DNA from: Rhabdophis nuchalis
Lineage: Eukaryota; Chordata; Lepidosauria; Squamata; Natricidae
Direction of reading: 5' to 3'
Assembly: GCA_039707465.1 (NCBI GenBank)
Contig: CM077645.1
Coordinates: 162,220,503-162,284,502 of the forward strand
Length of the DNA stretch: 64,000 nucleotides
The notes under the pieces are model-generated. The model was not told the origin of the DNA, made no database searches, and saw only the letters and a list, made by a program, of their open reading frames with translations. Positions within the stretch are counted from its first letter, which is position 1. Each line of letters begins with the position of its first letter. Below are positions 35,045 through 46,000 of the stretch, piece by piece. The translations under genes and the position numbers were made by a program.

Positions 35045-35260
35045 GAAGGCTATATGGAGGATAAGATTCTCAGTCATCCTTTGTCTCAAAGATGCTTTTT
35101 TTTTCTTGAGAAAGAAAAAGACAATGTTTTGCTTGTCATCCAAGAAGCTTCATCGGTTCTGATGGTTGGGGAGGAATCAAAGGATAGTTACTGATAGGAA
35201 GTTGGGGAGGATGGAAGGATTGTATTTCATTGCAGTCATCTGGTTATTAGTGCTTCCTCT
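35045..35260 (-). mobile_element. Penelope-like terminal sequence, left arm of inverted pair
   Basis: The minus strand contains CGATGAAGCTTCTTGGATGA followed by AAAACATT and CAAAGGATGACTGAGAATC. It is the inverse partner of 35600-35835: the stretches GGATAGTTACTGATAGGAAG and CATTGCAGTCATCTGGTTAT recur in reverse complement there. Confidence 0.6.
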
Positions 35261-35384
35261 GAGAACTGTTGAAGCTGCTGATCTGTGCCCTCAGGGTCCT
35301 GTGAATCAGGATGCACTTGGTTGTGGAATCTGCTTGGAACTGCTGAAAATGATGTGTTGGAGATTGGAGCTAACAGATTTAACA

Positions 35385-35523
35385 GATTAACAGAGTTGGA
35401 AGGGACCTTGCAGGTCATCTAGTCCAACCCCCTGCCCAAGCAGGAGACCCTACATCTGCATCTTCCTAGGATTGAACTCACAACCTCCTGATTGGGAGGC
35501 GAGAGCTCCACCTCTAGGCCACA
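35385..35523 (-). mobile_element. Chimeric tRNA-SINE with CR1 tail
   Basis: Minus strand: tRNA-like head with box A TGGCCTAGAGGTGGAGCTC and box B GTTGTGAGTTCAATCC, immediately joined to a CR1 3' end (CAGGGGGTTGGACTAGATGA then GTCCCTTCCAACTCTG) and TTAATCTG repeats. A tRNA-headed SINE borrowing a CR1 tail is a known SINE design in reptiles. It sits between the two inverted Penelope-like arms. Confidence 0.82.
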
Positions 35524-35599
35524 GCAAGTGATGTCGTATTCCTCCTTCTCTGTTGTGGGAGCGGTGACATAGATAGATTCATACATAAACCCCCAACTT

Positions 35600-35835
35600 G
35601 CCTAACAGCTCTCAAAGAGAGTGCTAATGATCAGATGACTGCAAAGAAATGCAATCCTTCTATTCTTACCCCACCCCACCCCCATTCCTATCAGAACCTA
35701 TCCTTCCATCCCACCCCCATCAGAACTGATGAAGCTTCTTGGATGAGAAGCGAAAAATTTTCTTCCTCCTCCTCAAGAAAAAACAGTCCAGTTGCTTTTC
35801 TGAAACACTTTTGAGCCAAAAGGGCGGCATGCATT
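35600..35835 (+). mobile_element. Penelope-like terminal sequence, right arm of inverted pair
   Basis: Contains the hammerhead-like core at 35726-35755: CTGATGA, stem GCTTCT/AGAAGC with a 6-base loop, then GAAA. Followed by CCTCAAGAAAAAACAGTCCA. Mirrors 35045-35260. Confidence 0.62.
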
Positions 35836-36412
35836 TCCAAGGAAGAAAGTTCCATGAATTGAGAGGTACTAGCAATAAGCTGCTATCTTGTCCAGTTTGC
35901 TCAGTGTTTACTCCATTGCTTATTAATCCAGATTTCATGATGGACATGTGAATATTGGGGGGGAGGCGGACACCCTCCCATGATTATACGGTATGCACAT
36001 TGTACTTAACTTAACATTTAAGTAATCAGAGCAAAATCTCTTTATATGCATCCATAGAGGGGAAAAAACCAGTGATTGATTGGTTGGTTGGTTGATTGAT
36101 TTCATTTCCTTTATCTTCACCATGACTGTAGATACTCTAATGTTCTAAAACATCCATTAGTGGAAAATAATAAAAACCCAACAGCAAATGTATAAAGCAA
36201 AATAACATAATAAATATAACTTAACCTGCCCAGTGTATAACTGTGTCAAAGGCTTTCTGAGCAAAAATATTGCAGTCTTAATATTATGCTAATAAACTCA
36301 TGAAGATGATATCACAACATATATACATCTCTTAGTAAATATCACTGGATATTTGAAAAATATTCCAGAAATACTGTACTATCTATAAATTTTTGGACTT
36401 TGGTACAATAAT
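35836..36412. other. Unannotated stretch
   Basis: No element named. A GATTGATTGGTTGGTTG patch lies at about 36075-36100. Confidence 0.45.
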
Positions 36413-36845
36413 ATAATATATTATTAATATAACATAACATAACATAACATAACATAACATAACATAACATAACATAACATAACATAATTAATATAATATA
36501 ATATAATATAATATAATATAATATAATATAATATAATATAATATAATATAATATAATATAATATAATATAATATAATATAATTAATATAATATAATAAAT
36601 ATAATATAATATAATATAATATAATATAATATAATATAATATAATATAATATAATATAATATAATATAATATAATATAATATAATATAATATAATATAAT
36701 ATAATATAATATAATATAATATAATATAATATAATATAATATAATATAATATAATATAATATAATATAATATAATATAATTAATATAATATAAGGCTATA
36801 TAATATAATAATATAATAATATAATATAATATAATATAAGGCTAT
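36413..36845. repeat. (AACAT)n / (AATAT)n pentanucleotide array
   Basis: About 430 bp. The left part is (AACAT)n (36427-36485) and the rest is (AATAT)n with sparse interruptions. A C-to-T change at the third unit position separates the blocks. It abuts a solo LTR on the right. Confidence 0.97.
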
Positions 36846-36860
36846 AATGTAATAGTTTCC

Positions 36861-37219
36861 TGTTCTGACTCCCTCCTTAACACAACTAATCACTAAACTG
36901 ACTGATACTTTGCAGCTTGCCCGAACTGACCTCGACTAGACTGACTGCATACACAAACGTTCCGACTCTGCAGATTCTCTGTTGTTTCCTGCAAACCTAC
37001 TCTTCACAGAGGATTTCTTTTAAAGCTTCTTGGGAAGGGCCAGGCAATTAGGCAGCTGATACTGATTATCTCTGATGGCATCGTTCTGCTAATTGCCTCC
37101 TCTCAATCCTTAGCCTGACATCCGGGACAAACTCGGTTTCCTCCTCTAGAGCCGACTCATAGGACTCCTCACTAGAGGAATCCATCAGCACTTCATCCGG
37201 AGCTGGCTGGGCCACAACA
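36861..37219 (-). mobile_element. Solo LTR with 6 bp TSD
   Basis: 359 bp. The minus strand starts TGTTGTGGCCCAGCC and ends GGAGTCAGAACA (TG...CA), flanked by direct repeat GTTTCC at 36855-36860 and 37220-37225. A TTTAAAAG TATA-like motif sits mid-element on the minus strand. Orientation is inferred from that and from similarity of its TGTTGTG start to the LTR at 31326-31662. The first ~115 bp on the minus strand read open and acidic (DSSSEESYESALEEE). Confidence 0.75.
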
Positions 37220-37225
37220 GTTTCC

Positions 37226-38159
37226 CATCCTCTTACTACTTTATTTCAGAAAATCCTAGATTTCCAAATTGTTCTTGGATATTGTTTTACTAGTGCCAAA
37301 GTCAGAAAAGGGGAAATATTATTCTTATTATTCTTATCGGAATTTGATGATGGCGGTAGCTTGGCTTAGCTCTTGTTCTTTTTGTATTATATTCCTTGCA
37401 TTAAAGGCTGCAAAGCATGATTGAAACGTGCTGTGTTAGAGAAACAATGATGACCCTTATTCACAACAAATTGACCCTGTAGTCTAGAATAATAGCAGTT
37501 TGAAAATGGCTGATAAATCATTTTAGAAGTTATGTGTCATTAATGACACTGTTGGGGTTTTTGCTGTTTTCCTAGCTTGATTGTTTTTCTGCAGACATTT
37601 CATGATCCTACTAGGGTCTGTCTGAAACTGGAACCTGCAGGTTTAAATATGGTCATTTCTTCTCCCAGTCTTGGTGGGGTGTGCGGTTTTTTCCCCCCTT
37701 GATGGTTCCTTCATTGAAGAATTTTTCTTAACTGCTTATATATTTGACACTAATTCCTCTTATCTGGATGTTAGGATACCAGAGAGGATGTCTTCTGCCT
37801 ATCTGGATTATCTGAATACTAGGCAGGAAATTCTCTGGGTTTCTATTTTTCTTTCAAAACTTTTAGTTGCATCCAATGTTCCCTCTAAGTTTTGACATGC
37901 CATTGCTTTGTGCAGCTTTTCCCAAACCCAAGTACAAAATTCTGGACTAAAATAGGAGTAGATCAGCAAATATATATGCAAAAGTCACATTTTAAAATAT
38001 TTACTTTACATATTTGTTAAAATATAGAAACTGCAAAATATAATGCTTTATGTTCATGTTTGAAAGTTGGATTTCCAGGTCATTTTTATAGACTTTGACA
38101 AATGCCTCCTGCAAGGTTTGGTTTTTTAACTGTATTTTTCAGAGGTGACTTGCTGATGT
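37226..38159. other. Mostly unannotated; one Penelope-like scrap
   Basis: At about 37545-37630 the minus strand has ATGAAATGTCTGCAGAAAAA, as in the other Penelope-like termini, but without a recognisable CTGATGA box. Nothing else named. Confidence 0.45.
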
Positions 38160-38292
38160 CTTCCTTTTAAGGCTGAGAGAGAATGACAGGCCCTAATTTA
38201 ACCATCAGGCTTTGAGGTTAAGGCAGGACTAGAACTCACAGGGTTTTGGCGCCTACCTTGATAACTTTGATTGGTACACCAAACTGATTCCA
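38160..38292 (-). mobile_element. tRNA-derived SINE (GTTTGGTGTAGTGG family)
   Basis: Minus strand: AGTTTGGTGTACCAATCAAA head, TGTGAGTTCTAGTCCTGCCT box B region, and a CATTCTCTCTCAGCC body. Same family as 45848-46000 (+) and 50822-51014 (-). Confidence 0.65.
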
Positions 38293-38367
38293 CACACATA
38301 TCCTCACCGATTATAATATAAACTCACTAGTTAATTATTCTGTAAGCAGTTAAGCATTGTTTCCTTC

Positions 38368-38400
38368 CTTCCTTCCTTCTTTCTTTCCTTCCTTCCTTTA
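38368..38400. repeat. (CCTT)n microsatellite
   Basis: CCTT/TTCT tetranucleotide run. Confidence 0.95.
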
Positions 38401-39397
38401 ATATTATAATGAAGAGATTTTTTTAAAAATATTCTCTGAATATTTTCTGAATGTATTTCAACTTTAATTTTTAATTTGATTTTTTTAAGCAAAGTGAACA
38501 ATAATCATGGAGCTTATAGAGCTTAAAACTCAGGTGTTATTAATTAAAGCTTTTTTGAGAGAGAGAGAAGCATTGTTTCATGTACTGGGAGATAGAAAGC
38601 ACCTTATTAAGATGCCCTGTGATGATTTGGTGGCAGTGAGTTGGCAGAGGCGGCTTGGTGATGGCAAGTTGGCGATGCTAAACTGGCTGTGCCGAGGTGG
38701 CCTACTCCACTGATAAGATAAGTCTATGGCAAGAATGTGGGCATCCCAAAGACATCCTCCCTGGGGCTGTAAAGGTGATGGCTGAAAATGTACTTCTTAT
38801 TTTGCAAGGTTTTAAGGACTGTGTTAAGCTGATATTTCTAACAGTGCACAACAGAGTTGTTCAGCTGGAAAAGATAGATATTTCCAATGTATTTTTCATT
38901 CTTCAAGAGTAAGTGAAAACCAAATGATTTGCTTAGCTTTATGGCATATATGTTGAATTTCAAAAAAAGTTAGCTCTCTAATATGAATCCTGTTTAGTTC
39001 TGATCATAGTCTTGTTTGGTAAGTTATCTCTTATTCAGCAGAAAAAGTGGCCTTCCCAAATTGCTTTTTCACATGAAATAGCATGTTGTTTCCATTATTA
39101 AACCATATAAATTTGATCCACGGTCCTGTGGTCTTTATAATCATTTTCAGCATACTAACCAGATTCATTATGATTCCTTTAGTTATGTAACTGTCTCTAT
39201 AATAAACCCGTGTTCATACATTTTCCATAAGCTTATGAGCCAGCTTCTCATCATATTTATATAAAATATTTCCTAAACTCAGAGACCAAAACATTGGGTT
39301 GCATTTTTGTTGAACAACATACAACTCATCAACTTATCATGCAGAACAATCTTATAAGAATTTCCAAATAATAATTTTAAGCCCTAGAGGTCTAAAG
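38401..39397. other. Unannotated stretch
   Basis: Degenerate GAGTTGGC/GGCAAGTTGGC motifs at about 38630-38690. No coding evidence. Confidence 0.5.
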
Positions 39398-40484
39398 CAG
39401 GGGTCCCCAACCCCCGGGCCGCGGACCGGTGCCGGTCCGTGGCTGGATGGGAGCCGGGCCGCAAGGCTAGAGAGGAGGAGGGAGGGAGGAGGGGGCTGCC
39501 CCCTGAGCAGAGGGCGCAGGAGAACGCAGGCGCGGCTGTTCGCACCGTTGGAGTGTGACTCTTCCTCCACCCTCGTCGACGGAGGGACTCCTGGACGCCG
39601 CCGGACCGGCCACCGATTCCCTCCCCTGCTGGCATGCCGGCCACTCGTTTTCATCCAGGGACTGCGGAGGTTCTGCGGGCTGGGGTGGGAACTGGTGGGT
39701 TGCTCCGGCGGCGCAAGGAGTCCCTCCGTCGACGAGGGTGGAGGAAGAGCCCCCACCATCCTCCTGCATTCTCCCGCGCGCTCTTCCCAATGGGCTGCCC
39801 CCCCTCCCTCCTCCTCCTCTCCAGCCCGGCTCCTATCCAGCCACGGAGCCTGACCGAGCGAACGAGCGACCAAGCCTGGCAGGCGGGATGAGGAGGCTGG
39901 GGGCGGGGGGACGGGACGACGATGACGACGACAGACACACATAGAGAGACCGAGGGAGGGAGGGAGAGAAAGAAGACAGAGACACAGAAGGAGTGATTGA
40001 ATGAATGAATGCAAGACAGACAGACAGACACACACACACACAGAGTGACAGAAATGGGCGGATGAAGGAGAGACACAGAGAAAGAGAGAAAGAAAGAAAA
40101 AAGTGGGAGAGAGAAAGACAGAGAGAAAGAGACAGAAAGGAAAGAAAGAGACAGGAAAAGATACAGAAAGAGGGAAAGAGAAAAAGAAAGAGAAAGAAAT
40201 AGAGAGAAAGGGAAAGAGAGAAAGAAAGAAATAGCGAGAGAGAAAAAGAGAGACAGAGACAAAGAAAGAGAAAGAAAGAGAGAGAGAGAAAGAAAGAAAG
40301 AACTTATGACCACAGTTGAGGCCAAAAGTTTGGTTGCTAACCAAGATCATTGTTAAGTGAGTTTCACATTTTCAAAGTTGGCCACGCCCACCCAGTCACA
40401 TGACTGCTGAGCCCCTCAGCCGGTCCGCAGAATTTTCTTTAAAATGAAACCGGTCCCTGGTGAAAAAAAGGTTGGGGACCCCTG
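39398..40484. mobile_element. hAT foldback element (CAGGGGTCCCCAACC)
   Basis: 1087 bp with ends CAGGGGTCCCCAACC and GGTTGGGGACCCCTG and a perfect 8 bp TSD GTCTAAAG (39390-39397 and 40485-40492). The GC-rich left half is a long inverted repeat centred near 39654; arms about 39418-39605 and 39703-39870 carry CTCGTCGACGGAGGGACTCC and its complement. The right half is a GAAA/GAGA purine tract (about 39950-40310) and then a CACGCCCACCCAGTCACATG segment. The 224- and 332-codon minus frames are readings of the purine tract. A 147 bp relative is at 61941-62087. Confidence 0.94.
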
Positions 40485-40492
40485 GTCTAAAG

Positions 40493-41574
40493 GATCAATG
40501 AGAGAAAGTCATCAAATGATCACAGAGGTAAAATTGAACAATCTAACCTAATTGTCACTAAAGAAATGTTCAACTCACTTGCTGAGTTCTTCCTCTTATA
40601 AAAAGGCTTGTGAAGCTCAGTTCCACATAACTTGTTAGTTTACCTTTTTTTAAAAAAAAATCTAATAAAATATTTTAGCACTATGAAAGAATGTATTTCA
40701 TTGGTATGGAATTCTTTTAGCTATTTTTCTTCCTAACCAATTCCCTTAATAGATTTTTCCTCTCATGGTAAAAAAGACAAATACCACCCACAATTTCCTA
40801 GTCAGGAAATCCTTAACTTGTGAACAAGGCCAAGTTTTCCCCAGATTCTAGTACAAGTTCTAATTGTAATTGCTTCCTCTCAGTTCTAGTGAGTCTCCCT
40901 TGCCAAATAAAGGAAGAGCTATTTTTCAAAACCCAACAAAAACCTATTTTGAAAAAGCAAGAGATGGGAACCATCTCTATAAAACAGAAGATAAAGATAA
41001 GATCTAACAATTTTGACATTCCTGGAAACAGTCAGGAGAATCACTCATTGTAGTGTAATGTTGAATTCTAGCACATTTTAGCCTATCTTTCAATTCAAGG
41101 GGACTTTTTGTAAAAGTACTTTGGGTAGCATTTTAATCTCACTTGATTTGCTTTTCTGAAGCAATATTAACATTTCACCCATTTTCTTGATGCATTTCTT
41201 CAATCAAAAGTGAATGTACATACATTTAAGAAAAGTCTACTCCAAAATGCTTACATTAACGGCGGATGAAATATTAATGGGATGTACATTTGGTTGTGAA
41301 CAAACTTAATTTTAATTAAGACCATGAACACAAGTTTACATTTATTTGCTTAAAATGGAAGGCAAACAAAACATTCCCGTCTCAGTTGATAATCATAGTG
41401 CCAGTCCCTGTATACAACTGGAGGTGACACGTATGCTCCTATATTTGTGGGTGTCTCCAGTAAAAGATGTTTCTCACCCAAATTTTACTGGATCAATGCC
41501 TTTCTTATAGATTCTTATAAAATACAATTTAGTTTATTACCTGTTTTACCTTGATACTAAAGGCACAATTTGCA
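40493..41574. other. Unannotated stretch
   Basis: No element or exon recognised. Confidence 0.5.
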
Positions 41575-41800
41575 TTGAATCACACAAGCCTAGGTCTGAA
41601 AGGATGATTTCTAATACATCCCTACTCAGTGCAAGATCTACTAGAACAATTCTGACAGATATCTAGCCTCTGTTTGAAGAGCTCCAGTGAAGGATAAGTC
41701 ATCATAAGTCAGTCTGATCCACACGTACAGTCACTAATATCCTTCTGAAATTTACCTTCAGTCTATTTCCTTGTAGTTTGAATCCATTGATTCTAGTCAG
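41575..41800 (-). mobile_element. Old CR1 LINE fragment
   Basis: The + strand resembles the reverse complement of older amniote CR1 3' ends: CCTCTGTTTGAAGAGCTCCA, AGTGAAGGATAAGTCA, TTGTAGTTTGAATCCATTGA. Heavily diverged, so older than the other CR1 copies here. Confidence 0.65.
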
Positions 41801-42765
41801 TGGCATTTAGGGGTATCAAGGGGAGGGGGTAGAATGACAAAATAGTGCCATAGTTTCACAACACAAGCTTTGTCCCTTTAGTGAGGATTGTGATGTTATA
41901 TCCAGAAAAAAGCTTGTGCTGAAACACTACTTTAATCATTTTGATAGAAATGGTAAGCTCTTGACTTTCATGCTTCTTGTATGGCTCTCTGGGATAACAC
42001 AGAATAATTTTACATTCTCTTTTGTGTGACAGCCTTTAGATATTTTTATTGTCTTGCATTAAATATTGTCGAGAACATATTCTGTAGGAAAGCTTTATGA
42101 TTGTTTCATGTACTGGATATCACACTTTTAATTGTATTCACCTGTTACTTTTTGTCTTTACAGAGTTTCAGAAAAAGCTTTTAACCACATTTGATTTTGA
42201 TTTTAAGATGATATTCCCTAGCCTTTATTCATACATTATTTGCATTTTTAAGAATATCCTTTATTCATACATTCTTTGCATTTTTAAAGAATATCTCAAG
42301 ATAAAGCTATTTCTACGTATCTTTGTATCTAAACAGACAATCAAATATAGAGTCTATTTATGAAACAAAATTCTAAGGAGATCATAGTATTTCTCTTCTG
42401 CTCTCCATTAGACCCAGCAGGAATACCACAAAGTTGTGAAAGCACTGACCTGTAGTCACACCAAAGGTGATGTGACTTCAAGGTTTGTATTTCTTATCTG
42501 ACATTTTCATGTCTTTCTTTAGGGCACAGACAAAATACATTAGAGATAAAGACAGATAAGACAAAGCTTGAGATTTGCTTATGGGCTCAGGGGTTAGAAA
42601 GAAAATGATGGTAGATTTCTTAATGTAGCAAATACATAAAAAGTAAAAAAGCAAAACAGAAAAAGGTACTCAGTTAAAAGATGGGTTGTATATGGGGACG
42701 GCATGCTAAATACAAACAAGAAGTATATATTCCAATAAGGGATGGATGGATTAGTATGTTACTAA
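41801..42765. other. Unannotated stretch
   Basis: A local duplication of TTTATTCATACATT(A/C)TTTGC appears twice between 42220 and 42285. Nothing else. Confidence 0.5.
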
Positions 42766-42851
42766 TCTCTTTATCTATATCTATATCTATATCTATATCT
42801 ATCTATATCTATCTCTATATCTATCTGTGTGTGTTTGTGTGTGTGTGTGTA
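42766..42851. repeat. (TATCTA)n and (GT)n microsatellites
   Basis: Hexanucleotide/tetranucleotide ATCT runs followed by a GT run that touches the next MITE's terminus. Confidence 0.95.
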
Positions 42852-43196
42852 TAGTCTTTAAATTACAACCACAATTTGGGCCAACATTTATGTTGCTAAG
42901 TGAGACATTTGTTAATTTTGCTCCATTTCTTGCCACAGTTAAGTAAATCACTCCTGTTGTTAACTTACTAACATGGTTGTTAAATGAATCTGGCTTCCCC
43001 TGTGACTTTGCTTGTCTCAAAAGGTGATCACATGACTCTGTGACTCATAAATAGAAGCCAGTTGACAAGCACCCAAATTGTGATCACGGGGATATTGCAA
43101 TAGTCATAAGTGTTAAAAATGGTCATGTCACTTTTTCACTACCATTGTAACTTCAAACAATCCCTAACTGAACTGTTGTAAGTTGAAAACTATCTG
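42852..43196 (-). mobile_element. Tc/mariner-like MITE
   Basis: Reverse-orientation copy of the family complete at 50231-50617: GTTGCTAAGTGAGACA, AACATGGTTGTTAAATGAAT, GGTGATCACATGACTC, AACTGTTGTAAGTTGAAAAC, ending CTATCTG|TA. The left end is blurred by the GT run. Confidence 0.88.
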
Positions 43197-43276
43197 TACA
43201 ATTATGCCTATTTCATTTTGTTCCTGTACTACTCTGCAGCTAAGACAAATATAATACTATTTGTGATATTATATTA

Positions 43277-43372
43277 TGTATGTATGTATGTAGAGAGAGA
43301 GAGAATATATATGAATATAAATTATATATGTGTGTTTGTGTGTGTGTGTGTGTGTGTGCACGTGCGTATGTT
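43277..43372. repeat. ATGT, GA, AT and GT microsatellite cluster
   Basis: ATGT units, then GA, AT-rich and finally (GT)n ending GCACGTGCGTATG. Confidence 0.93.
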
Positions 43373-43729
43373 TTAAGTATTATTTAGTATTATTGTTGCA
43401 TGGCTTTCTACACAAAATATTTAGAAGGGATTTTATGTATGTTTCCTAAAACAGTTTGTTTCTCTGATTCAAAAAAAAAACCATGGCCTAATCTGATCTT
43501 ATTGTCTACAATAAGAAGAGCTCTGTTGCCTTCCAGATGTGATAGATTTCAAGTCCCTAATTTTTAGCTAATACAAACTAAGCGTGCACTGCCAAACAAG
43601 CCTGAAATCTTTCTCATACTATTATGGTGAGACAGAGAACTCAAAAAGAGAGAGAACTTAGAGTGAACTCAAAAACAATTATCTCCAATTAAATATTTTT
43701 ATTACTTATTTAATTTTAACAAATAAACT

Positions 43730-44003
43730 TTGTTGCTTGTATCCTTACAATTTATATAGATACTGTTTGTTTCCTGATTGCTTATTTGTACCCTATGACT
43801 ATCATTAAATGTTGTACCTTATGATTCTTGATTAATGTATCTTGTCTTTTTATGTACACTGAGAGCATATGCACCAAAGACAAATTCTTTGTGTGTCCAA
43901 TCATACTTGGCCAATAAAGAATTCTATTCTATTCTATTCTATTCTATTCTATTCTATTCTATTCTATTCTATTCTATTCTATTCTATTCTATTCTATTCT
44001 ATA
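43730..44003 (+). mobile_element. CR1/L3-type snake LINE 3' end with (ATTCT)n
   Basis: The terminal segment TATGCACCAAAGACAAATTC, then CTTGGCCAATAAAGAATTCT, leads into a (ATTCT)n array of about 85 bp (43918-44003). A reverse copy is at 57087-57330 with only a short AGAAT array. Matches the description of snake CR1/L3 LINEs that seed AATAG microsatellites. Confidence 0.82.
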
Positions 44004-44907
44004 TAGATCCAAGTGTAGTGTACAGCATATCTTTGCATGAGATAGATTGTATGTAGATCAGTATTGTTTGGCAAGTGGTACTAGAACCCACCATATGTGA
44101 TTTGCAGTCAGAATAGCATCCAACAGATCCATCAAGTGCTTGATAACTATTCTTTTCTTTTCTTTTGCAATTCCACATAGGAAGAAAAAGAGCTTAGACT
44201 AAGCCACTGGGCAACACATATACATAGGCAACATGTTGCTCAGGGAGTAGTGACTTCAAGATTAGCGTCACTATTTGTAAGAAATCACCCCCTGTTTCCA
44301 GCCTCATAGCCTCAAGGCATAGAAAGCAAACAATGTTGAACATGGATGGGAAATTAATCTCTGCACACGTGTCTAATTTTAGCCCCACCTGGAGAGGAAA
44401 ATGCAAACCCTGGCTTGAAAGCTTCTCAGATGCCCCTCAGCCAAATGTCCTTCTTCAGCATGGTGATTTGATATGTTCAAGATATCAACTGATTTTTAAA
44501 TTGTAAGCCATTTGTTTGGTCCATTGAGCCCCATGACATTATAGGAGCACATTTCAATATGGCTTATGATATTAACTCAGTATATCAATACAGGCAGCAT
44601 TAAGAAAAGCGGCCTCAGAGAATATCGTGAATCAGATTAAGAGGCAAGAAAAATGGGAGGTGAGAATCCCTAAACCAAATAAATAGGGATGGCAGAACAA
44701 AATTTTCTTTCTTATGCTGAGGGAGACATAAAGCGAAAATGCATTGTCTAGATATTGTTCAACTTTCTATGTGGATACAACAAATTAAAACTTCTTTCCT
44801 GCCTAGGCCTGAAAATAGAAAACAGATTATGGACTCTTGGAAAACACTGCAAGAGCTAAACCTGAGATATTATTGGCTAAGTCTGCATAACTTATGACCA
44901 ATTAGAG
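44004..44907. other. Unannotated stretch
   Basis: Nothing recognised apart from a short TTTTC run near 44155. Confidence 0.5.
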
Positions 44908-45042
44908 CAGGGGTCTCCAACCTTTGCAACTTTATGTCTGAAGGACTTCAGCTCCCAGAATTCTCCAGCCAGCAAAGCTGGCTGGAGAAGTCTGGGAGCT
45001 GAAGTCCTTCAGACTTAAAGTTGCAAAGGTTGGAGACCCCTG
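44908..45042. mobile_element. Palindromic hAT MITE (CAGGGGTCTCC family)
   Basis: 135 bp near-perfect palindrome, CAGGGGTCTCCAACCTTTGC to GCAAAGGTTGGAGACCCCTG, with perfect TSD AATTAGAG at 44900-44907 and 45043-45050. Confidence 0.96.
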
Positions 45043-45050
45043 AATTAGAG

Positions 45051-45446
45051 TATCACATGTCCACCGGCCAATTATATTCTACTTTGCTCAATGAAAAGAA
45101 AAACTGATCTTCAAGACCAGAGATGGAGAAGAAGAATATAAAGATGGAGCAAGGGACAAGCATTTTGATACACCAAATGGAGTAATTTATCACAGCAGAA
45201 GTAAGTATGAGATTTATAGTATGTGCCACATAAAATATCTATTATTCATCTTCAATTAAAACGATTGGACAGGAACTATTGCAATCTGGATTTTTCCCTT
45301 TTCCTTATTTCAGAAAAAAAAATCTTATTGATCCTTCTCACCCCTACCCTATGTTTAAAGTTTCTTCATCTTTGTATATGATGACCTCAGCATGGACATA
45401 TAGTGATTTTAATCATATATGTATACTAGAGTGAATAAAAAAGAAA

Positions 45447-45447
<1 letters not shown>
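45051..45447. other. Unannotated stretch
   Basis: Nothing recognised. Confidence 0.45.
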
Positions 45448-45479
<32 letters not shown>

Positions 45480-45520
45480 CCCCTTCCTTCCCTCCCTTCC
45501 TCCCCCCTCCCCTTCTGAAA
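45448..45520. repeat. (GTCT)n microsatellite and C/T-rich tract
   Basis: GTCT tetranucleotide run (45448-45480) followed by CCTTCC pyrimidines. The preceding AATAAAAAAGAAATG could be a Helitron-like 5' end, but no partner end was found. Confidence 0.9.
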
Positions 45521-45847
45521 TAGAAAATAGACACAGGGAATGAAATGATATAGAGGGATATTGTAACAGGCGGTGTGCTTTAGGGCCTTAAATTCTATAA
45601 TTTAAAATACCTATGCTTATTTTATTTGATTTTTTTTCCTTTTCATCTGCAGCATAATTATACCATATTAGGGATGAATAATTTCTATTGCAATTTAGCT
45701 TTGTTGAACCTGCCAACTAAACTAAGGATAGTATTTCACTTTATAGGCAGAACAAATGTGCTTTCCTGGTAAATATTCTTATAAAGGGATCACCCAACAG
45801 TGGCTGGTATGGAATTGAAATCTTTTAACTAAAGAATATTTCAAAAC

Positions 45848-46000
45848 TGAGAGTTTGGTGTAGTGGTTAAGGCATTCAGAAAGACTGAATGAATTCTAGT
45901 TCTCATGATCTTGGTCCAGTCACTCTCTCTTAGCCCTAAGAGAAAGGCAATGGCAAATCACTTCTGAAAAACCTTGCCAAAAAAATGTAGAACGTGTTGG
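45848..46000 (+). mobile_element. tRNA-derived SINE fragment
   Basis: GTTTGGTGTAGTGGTTAAGG head with box A, decayed box B, CTTGGTCCAGTCACTCTCTC body and GGCAATGGCAAATCACTTCT, CTTGCCAA tail. Confidence 0.78.

Noticed and set aside
39400..39900. CpG island as host promoter
   Set aside because: Lies inside a TSD-bounded hAT foldback element.
39352..40350. 332- and 224-codon minus frames rich in FLSLSFS
   Set aside because: They read the GAAA/GAGA purine tract and GC-rich palindrome of a hAT element.
45430..45480. Helitron-like 5' end before (GTCT)n
   Set aside because: Only a short AATAAAAAAGAAATG resemblance; no matching 3' end.
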